DNA of 64,000 bases from Actinomycetes bacterium (GTDB lineage: Bacteria > Actinomycetota > Actinomycetes > Actinomycetales > Dermatophilaceae): assembly GCA_029778715.1 (NCBI GenBank), contig JAKOPT010000138.1:28035-92034 (forward strand), in the 5' to 3' direction. The notes beneath the pieces were generated by a model. It saw only the letters and a program-made list of their open reading frames with translations. It had not been told where the DNA came from and did no database searches. Both the position numbers and the translations under genes were made by a program. Shown piece by piece: positions 55,845 through 64,000 of this stretch; the first letter of the stretch is position 1; every line of letters starts with the position of its first letter.

Positions 55845-56138
55845 TTAGTGACTGAACATCTGGGTGGCCTGCGCCTCGGCATCGGCGTACTGGGCGCCGG
55901 CGGCCGAAAGCACACGGCCGATGCTGTCGAGCGCGGACTTGACCTGGTTCTGGGTGGCCTGCCACTGACCGACGACCCCCTGGAACTGGGTGGCCGCGCT
56001 GCCGCGCCACGCGTCTTGAAGGGCGGTCAGCCGCGACATCATCGACTGGACCTGGCTTTCGAGGTCGCTGCCGATGCGGACGATGTCCGCGGATGCGGCG
56101 TGGATGCGGTCGGTGTCGACCTGGAACTGTGCTGCCAT
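55845..56138 (-). CDS. WXG100-family protein (ESX-type substrate)
   Basis: 97 residues of two helices with the turn AWRGSA (WxG), the size and pattern of EsxA-like proteins: FQVDTDRIHAASADIVRIGSDL before and QFQGVVGQWQATQNQVKSALD after. A C-terminal YxxxD/E-like signal appears as YADAEAQ. No ESX/T7SS machinery is in this window, so it is an isolated member. GGAGCC precedes the ATG. Confidence 0.87.
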   Translation of the reverse strand: MAAQFQVDTDRIHAASADIVRIGSDLESQVQSMMSRLTALQDAWRGSAATQFQGVVGQWQATQNQVKSALDSIGRVLSAAGAQYADAEAQATQMFSH

Positions 56139-56259
56139 CGTGGGCTCCTTGCCTTGTGTGGTGACCCCGTGTCACCTCCTGGAATCGACACTAGGCACTT
56201 TCGGCGAACGGCCTCGAAAGTTATCCACAGGCCCCGAGCGGGCGGCATACCCTGGGCGA

Positions 56260-57021
56260 ATGGCCGTGCTCATCGACCCGCCCACGTGGCCCGCGCATGG
56301 GCGGGCGTGGTCGCACCTGGTCAGTGATGCCTCGATCGAGGAGTTGCACGCCTTCGCGGCGGCCCTGGGATTGCCGCGGCAGGGTTTTGAGGGGGACCAC
56401 TACGACGTTCCCGAGGACTTGTATGCCGCGGCGCTCGCCCTGGGTGCCCGCCCCGTCGAGCCGCGGGTCTTACTTGAAGCGTTGCAGCACAGCGGGTTAC
56501 GGATGACCAAGCGGCGCGGCGACAAGGGCGTGGCGCGGGCGGCGGGGGTCGAGTTGGCGTCGGGTACGGTCGCGGACATCGACCTGCTGCTGTCGGCGCG
56601 CCCGGTCGCCGAGGCACGGGTGTTCGCGGCCATGGTGTTCGTGCGCGATGCGGCCGGGCACTTCGCCGTCGTGCATTCGGTGCGGCGTCAGGAATGGGGG
56701 TCCCCCGGCGGCTGGCGTGAACCAGGGGAGTCGGTGCGGGACAACGCTCTTCGTGAGGTGTTCGAGGAGACCGGGCTGGAGTTGGAGGCGGGGGCGCTCC
56801 GGCCGTGGGGGTACGAGCGGTTTCGCCACGTCAGCGGCCCGTTGGTGTGTCTGCCGGAGCGGGACGTGCTGCAGACGTTCACGGCCACCGTCGAGGGTGT
56901 CCGCCCGGCCCTGTCCGCCTCCCTGTCGGACACCTCGGCGCGCCGCTGGGTGACGCCGACCGAGTATGCCGCTCTGTGTCGCGACCAGTTCTGGTGGCCG
57001 CTCGCCGAGCGGCTCCTGTAA
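56260..57021 (+). CDS. DUF4031-Nudix fusion protein
   Basis: 253 residues. N-terminal DUF4031 (MAVLIDPPTWPAHGRAWSHLVSD, EGDHYDVPEDLY; residues 1-85) is fused to a Nudix hydrolase domain with the box GGWREPGESVRDNALREVFEETG. It may hydrolyse a nucleoside diphosphate derivative; the substrate is unknown. TACCCT, whose TAC ends a CGGCATAC word, lies six bases before the ATG. The following 150 bp carry a dispersed repeat. Confidence 0.87.
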   Translation: MAVLIDPPTWPAHGRAWSHLVSDASIEELHAFAAALGLPRQGFEGDHYDVPEDLYAAALALGARPVEPRVLLEALQHSGLRMTKRRGDKGVARAAGVELASGTVADIDLLLSARPVAEARVFAAMVFVRDAAGHFAVVHSVRRQEWGSPGGWREPGESVRDNALREVFEETGLELEAGALRPWGYERFRHVSGPLVCLPERDVLQTFTATVEGVRPALSASLSDTSARRWVTPTEYAALCRDQFWWPLAERLL

Positions 57022-57075
57022 CGCTCTCGCCGAGGAACTTCGCACCGGAAAGGTGCACTTGACCCCCCGACCGTA

Positions 57076-57115
57076 GGGGTGCGAAGTGGACGTTGGGTGC
57101 TTCAGGCGGGAAAAG
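57076..57115 (+). repeat. 40-bp dispersed repeat, copy 2
   Basis: GGGGTGCGAAGTGGACGTTGG and following TTCAGGCGGGAAAAG are the reverse complement of 37615-37654 with few changes. GGTGCGAAGT also faces CTTCGCACC at 57028. Confidence 0.85.
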
Positions 57116-57170
57116 TAGGGACCCAAGGGGTGGGGGTGCGCGCGGATTTGGGCCACACCAAACCCTCGAC

Positions 57171-57379
57171 TACCCTGGGAGACGACCAATGACCGCCGGT
57201 CTCGCGACTGCACCCGCAGTCGCGACGAAGGTTCCGCCGCGAGCGGGCGTCCAGCGCAGGCCACGATCGACACCCGTTGGGTATGCCGTGTGCGTCCCGA
57301 CAGTGAGCCCCGTGCCCTGCGCCGGGGCCTTTTTTTGTGGCTCCTTCACCGGTGGACGACCGAAACGGAAGGAGGCCTC
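57171..57379 (+). promoter_or_regulatory. Promoter and structured leader of rplJ-rplL (L10 leader)
   Basis: TACCCT at 57171 is a likely -10. The 190-base leader contains a stem TCGCGACTGC / GCAGTCGCGA and ends in GCCCCGTGCCCTGCGCCGGGGC plus seven T, which looks like an intrinsic terminator or attenuator. Autoregulation by L10-L12 binding is the usual role in bacteria. Confidence 0.7.
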
Positions 57380-57925
57380 ATGTCCCGATCCGAGAAGGCG
57401 ACGGCGATCGCCGAGCTGACTGAGAAGTTCCGCTCGAGCAACGCTGCGGTCCTGACCGAGTACCGCGGGCTGACGGTCAAGCAGCTCACCGAGTTGCGGA
57501 CCACCCTGCGCGGCCATGCGACCTACGCCGTGGTCAAGAACACGCTGACCGAGCTTGCCGCCCGGGATGCCGGAGTCGACGCCTTCGAGGGGCAGCTGGC
57601 CGGACCGTCGGCCATCGCCTTCATCGAGGGCGATCCGGTGACGGTGGCCAAGAGCCTGCGTGACTTCGCCAAGGCAAACCCCCTCCTGGTGATCAAGGGC
57701 GGCGTGCTCGAGGGCAAGGCCCTCAGCGCCGCGGAGATCACCAAACTCGCGGACCTCGAGTCCCGCGAGGTGCTCCTGGCCAAGCTGGCTGGCGCGATGA
57801 ACGCCTCGCTCAGCAAGGCCGTCTACCTCTTCGCTGCTCCGTTGTCGAAGGCCGCTCGCACGGTCGACGCACTCCGGGCCAAGGTCGAGGCCAACGACGT
57901 CGCCGCGGGTGGCGACGCGGAGTGA
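57380..57925 (+). CDS. rplJ: Ribosomal protein L10
   Basis: 181 residues. Base of the L12 stalk: [36 protein letters not shown] and ALRAKVEAN... The sequence has the KNTL motif ([11 protein letters not shown]). GGAAGGAGG precedes ATG 57380. The C-terminal helix with [13 protein letters not shown] binds the L12 dimers. Full length. No GTATGCCG word in it. rplL follows after 84 bases. Confidence 0.96.
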   Translation: MSRSEKATAIAELTEKFRSSNAAVLTEYRGLTVKQLTELRTTLRGHATYAVVKNTLTELAARDAGVDAFEGQLAGPSAIAFIEGDPVTVAKSLRDFAKANPLLVIKGGVLEGKALSAAEITKLADLESREVLLAKLAGAMNASLSKAVYLFAAPLSKAARTVDALRAKVEANDVAAGGDAE

Positions 57926-58009
57926 CCCTCCGCCCGGGCCACCGGGCCGGTCACTCCACCACGTAAACCGCCACTCACGGCATACAAAAGTTCAGGAAGG
58001 AAGCCAGAC

Positions 58010-58396
58010 ATGGCCAAGCTCAGCACCGAAGAGCTCCTTGACGCCTTCAAGGAGATGACCCTCATCGAGCTCTCCGAGTTCGTCAAGGAATTCGAAGAGA
58101 CCTTCGGCGTGACCGCCGCCGCCCCCGTCGCCGTGGCCGCCCCGGCCGCCGGTGGTGGCGACGCCGCCCCCGCCGAGGAGGAGAAGGACGAGTTCGACGT
58201 CGTCCTCGTCGCCGCCGGCGAGAAGAAGATCGCCGTCATCAAGGAGGTCCGTTCGATGACCTCCCTCGGCCTCAAGGAAGCCAAGGACCTCGTGGACAGC
58301 GCCCCCAAGGCCGTCCTGGAGAAGGTCGACAAGGCGACCGCCGACAAGGCCAAGGACCAGCTCGAGGGCGCCGGCGCCACCGTCGAACTCAAGTGA
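58010..58396 (+). CDS. rplL: Ribosomal protein L7/L12
   Basis: 128 residues. N-terminal dimerisation helices ([26 protein letters not shown]), Ala-rich hinge, and the factor-binding C-terminus with [24 protein letters not shown] and [18 protein letters not shown]. Typical acidic L12. GGAAGGAAG precedes the ATG. A CGGCATAC word lies 40 bases upstream. Confidence 0.97.
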   Translation: MAKLSTEELLDAFKEMTLIELSEFVKEFEETFGVTAAAPVAVAAPAAGGGDAAPAEEEKDEFDVVLVAAGEKKIAVIKEVRSMTSLGLKEAKDLVDSAPKAVLEKVDKATADKAKDQLEGAGATVELK

Positions 58397-58430
58397 GTCG
58401 ACGCGTCGCTTGACGCGCACCGCACGCCGG

Positions 58431-58473
58431 GAGGGCCCGGCATACCGCTTCAGTGCCGGTATGCCGGGCCCTC
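58431..58473 (+). terminator. rplL terminator hairpin with inverted GTATGCCG words
   Basis: GAGGGCCCGGCATACCG / CGGTATGCCGGGCCCTC, a perfect 17-bp stem with a nine-base loop; the 8-mer occurs on each arm. Confidence 0.88.
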
Positions 58474-58720
58474 ACCTTTGTCTGCCGCCTCGCCCCCGGC
58501 CCTTGGTATGCCGCCCTCCCCAGCCTTTGTGATGCCGGGCCCTCACCTTTGTCTGCCGCCCCTCCGCAGCCTTCGTATGCCGCCCTCCCAGCCTTTGTGA
58601 TGCCGGGCCCTCACCTGTTGGAGGCCGCCTCGCCCCCGAACTTGGTATGCCGCCCTCCCAGCCTTTGTGATGCCGGGCCCTCACCTTTGTCAACCGCCCC
58701 TCCGCAACCTTCCTATGCCG
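58455..58720. repeat. Tandem repeat, about 70-bp period, four copies
   Basis: ATGCCGGGCCCTCACC recurs at 58461, 58532, 58600 and 58670. Most copies also carry GTATGCCGCCCTCCCAGCC. The repeats continue the right arm of the rplL terminator downstream. Confidence 0.88.
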
Positions 58721-58844
58721 GCACTGACCCGCCCTGTGCGTGCCGTGGCGGCCCGCGCTGTGCGTGCCGCCGACCCGCCCCCGCCTTTTCGCGCCTACGT
58801 GCGCCGGCTCGGAGGCGGCACGCCGCTTTCAGGGAGCGTTTGGG

Positions 58845-58911
58845 CGCATCGAAAGTACGCGACTCGCCGTCCGCAGCGAGTCGAGACGGCAAGTTGCGTA
58901 CTTTCGATGCG
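58845..58911. repeat. Nested palindrome upstream of rpoB
   Basis: CGCATCGAAAGTACGC and GCGTACTTTCGATGCG, perfect 16-bp arms, around an inner GACTCGC/GCGAGTC hairpin. It sits about 390 bp before rpoB. Confidence 0.9.
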
Positions 58912-59071
58912 CGTGCAGGGTGCGTGCCGCAAGCCACAGGCGCGTTGGGCTTGACTGGGGGCGCCGCGGCATACATCCTGTTGGCGTTGCCCGTGTGACG
59001 CGCCTTGTGGGTGCGGGAGTGGGCAACCGGCGAAAGCCCGCAGATCCCCGGTGGGAGGGATTTGACAGGGC

Positions 59072-59100
59072 TTGTTTTCCATGCCCGGAATTGATATGAT
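59072..59100 (+). promoter_or_regulatory. rpoB promoter
   Basis: -35 TTGTTT (59072-59077), 17 bases, -10 TATGAT (59095-59100). A TTGACA at 59062 is too far from the -10 (27 bases). A transcript from about 59107 would have a 135-base leader. Confidence 0.6.
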
Positions 59101-59241
59101 GGGCCCTTGCGCCATCTCCTCCCGTGACCCTCATCGTTGAGCGGGTCCTTCGACGTGCCCGTCGCAGGTTCGTTCTCCGCGGTCATTGGGCGGCGGCGGC
59201 GCGGCCACCCTGAAGTCTCCAGGCCGTTGGAAGGACCCTCC

Positions 59242-62727
<3,486 letters not shown>

Positions 62728-62737
62728 GACCAGGCGT

Positions 62738-62783
62738 CGGTATGCCGTGAGCTCACCTCCCGCGGTGACCTCACGGCATACCG
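62738..62783 (+). terminator. Hairpin of inverted GTATGCCG words between rpoB and rpoC
   Basis: CGGTATGCCGTGAG / CTCACGGCATACCG, perfect 14-bp arms, with TCACC/GGTGA inside. It lies between two genes usually cotranscribed, so it may be an attenuator or processing site rather than a full stop. Confidence 0.85.
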
Positions 62784-62846
62784 GAAGCCAGTCCCGGACC
62801 ACCCCAGAACTGAACTTTCACGGCATACGAAAGAAGGAAGCACCAC

Positions 62847-64000
62847 GTGCTTGACGTGAACGACTTCGACCTCCTCCGCATCGGCCTCGCGACCGCCGAC
62901 GACATCCGCGCCTGGAGCCACGGCGAGGTCAAGAAGCCCGAGACGATCAACTACCGCACCCTCAAGCCGGAGAAGGACGGGCTCTTCTGCGAGAAGATCT
63001 TCGGCCCGACCCGCGACTGGGAATGCGCCTGCGGCAAGTACAAGCGGGTCCGGTTCAAGGGCATCATCTGTGAGCGCTGCGGCGTCGAGGTGACCCGGGC
63101 CGCGGTGCGCCGCGAGCGGATGGGCCACATCGAGCTCGCCGCGCCGGTGACCCACATCTGGTACTTCAAGGGCGTCCCGAGCCGGCTCGGCTACCTGCTC
63201 GACCTGGCCCCCAAGGACCTTGAGAAGGTCATCTACTTCGCGGCCTACATGATCACCAGCGTCGACGAGGAGCAGCGGCACGCCGACCTGCCCTCGCTCG
63301 AGGCCCAGATCCAGGTCGAGAAGAAGGAGATCGAGAACCGGCGCGACGCCGACATCGAGACCCGCGCCAAGAAGCAGGAGGCCGACCTGGCCGCCCTTGA
63401 GGCCGAGGGTGCCAAGGCCGACGCCAAGCGCAAGGTGCGCGACTCGGCCGAGCGCGAGATGAACGCCATCCGTCGCCGCGCCGACCAGCAGGTCGAGCGC
63501 CTCGACCAGGTCTGGGACCGGTTCAAGAACCTCAAGGTCCAAGACCTTGAGGGCGACGAGATCCTCTACCGCGAGATGCGCGACCGGTTCGGGTTGTACT
63601 TCGAGGGCGGTATGGGCGCGGCGGCCATCCAGAAGCGCCTGGAGACCTTCGACCTCGACGCCGAGGCCGAGGTGCTTCGCGAGATCATCGCCACCGGCAA
63701 GGGCCAGCGCAAGACTCGCGCGCTCAAGCGGCTCAAGGTCGTCTCGGCCTTCCAGACGACGACCAACCAGCCGGCCGGCATGGTGCTCGACGCGATCCCG
63801 GTCATCCCCCCGGACCTGCGCCCGATGGTTCAGCTCGACGGTGGCCGGTTCGCCACCTCGGACTTGAACGACCTGTACCGGCGTGTCATCAACCGCAACA
63901 ACCGGCTCAAGCGACTCCTCGACCTCGGTGCGCCCGAGATCATCGTCAACAACGAGAAGCGGATGCTCCAGGAGGCCGTCGACTCGCTGTTCGACAACGG
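62847..64000 (+). CDS. rpoC: RNA polymerase subunit beta', N-terminal part (cut by window edge)
   Basis: Starts GTG 62847 with AAGAAGGAAG upstream. Opening [22 protein letters not shown], zinc finger [43 protein letters not shown], an actinobacterial insertion rich in Glu/Lys/Arg coiled coil (about 140-220), then [40 protein letters not shown]. About 384 codons are present. No GTATGCCG word in the visible part. Confidence 0.97.
   Translation, partial: MLDVNDFDLLRIGLATADDIRAWSHGEVKKPETINYRTLKPEKDGLFCEKIFGPTRDWECACGKYKRVRFKGIICERCGVEVTRAAVRRERMGHIELAAPVTHIWYFKGVPSRLGYLLDLAPKDLEKVIYFAAYMITSVDEEQRHADLPSLEAQIQVEKKEIENRRDADIETRAKKQEADLAALEAEGAKADAKRKVRDSAEREMNAIRRRADQQVERLDQVWDRFKNLKVQDLEGDEILYREMRDRFGLYFEGGMGAAAIQKRLETFDLDAEAEVLREIIATGKGQRKTRALKRLKVVSAFQTTTNQPAGMVLDAIPVIPPDLRPMVQLDGGRFATSDLNDLYRRVINRNNRLKRLLDLGAPEIIVNNEKRMLQEAVDSLFDN

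Noticed and set aside
59062..59067. TTGACA as the -35 box of rpoB
   Set aside because: It is 27 bases from the TATGAT -10; TTGTTT at 59072 has the right 17-base spacing.

Overview
This window looks like chromosomal DNA of a high-GC, mycothiol-making actinobacterium. Evidence: roughly 70 % GC by eye, many GTG/TTG starts, mycothiol genes (mshA, mshD, mycothiol-dependent formaldehyde dehydrogenase), GlnR, CarD, LpqE-like and HbhA-like proteins, a WXG100 protein, class F sortase and the DUF3349-Pit pair. Gene content best fits Micrococcales (Dermatophilaceae/Intrasporangiaceae, Tetrasphaera-like); that placement is inference. No rRNA, prophage, IS element or CRISPR was seen. Almost all of it is core chromosome; the ends cut ppk1 (left) and rpoC (right).

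Layout. 1-5.2 kb: ppk1, mshD-glnR, MoaD-like, membrane protein, DsrE-like, nitrobindin. 5.2-14.2 kb: LCP protein, Fur-ygfZ-BKACE, HTH regulator and HbhA-like protein, asparaginase, dtd, DUF2516, methyltransferase. 14.3-21.5 kb: small toxin/antitoxin-like pair, mshA-ybjN-gpmA, then the phosphate block ppk2, phoU, senX3-regX3. 21.6-24.2 kb: lpqE-like, carD, ispD, ispF. 24.2-27.7 kb: cell-surface block (lipoprotein, Pro-rich membrane protein, class F sortase, secreted anchored protein). 27.9-38.7 kb: mycothiol formaldehyde detoxification, HAD and ArsC-like phosphatases, ung, SGNH hydrolase, acyl-CoA dehydrogenase, a convergent two-component system, decayed DNA, tRNA-Thr. 39-49 kb: Ser/Thr kinase, CBS protein, sugar ABC ATPase, DUF4032, RDD/DUF2752/CD225 proteins, rlmB-cysS, shortened PAP2. 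49-57 kb: DUF3349-small membrane protein-pit, groEL with two CIRCE sites, TetR/dehydrogenase pair, WXG100, DUF4031-Nudix. 57-64 kb: rplJ-rplL-rpoB-rpoC.

Phosphate theme. ppk1, ppk2, pit, phoU and senX3-regX3 lie in one 52-kb stretch. PHO-box-like 11-nt direct repeats (GTTCACC type) precede ppk1 and pit and lie between phoU and senX3. This suggests a RegX3-controlled polyphosphate/phosphate regulon, as expected of a polyphosphate-accumulating lifestyle.

Most unusual feature. The 8-mer GTATGCCG / CGGCATAC occurs about 107 times by hand count (about 54 and 53 per strand), where base composition predicts about two. It sits inside genes in all reading frames, in intergenic arrays, and as inverted pairs forming the terminator-like hairpins after groEL, rplL and rpoB. 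It is nearly absent from groEL, rpoB and the visible part of rpoC. This is the pattern of DNA-uptake sequences in Neisseria and Pasteurellaceae, which I do not know to be described in actinobacteria. Six copies also supply part of the -10 element of promoters whose start site falls on the start codon; about twenty genes here show that leaderless arrangement.

The intergenic gaps also hold many locus-specific palindromes and short tandem repeats, some of them shared between distant gaps.
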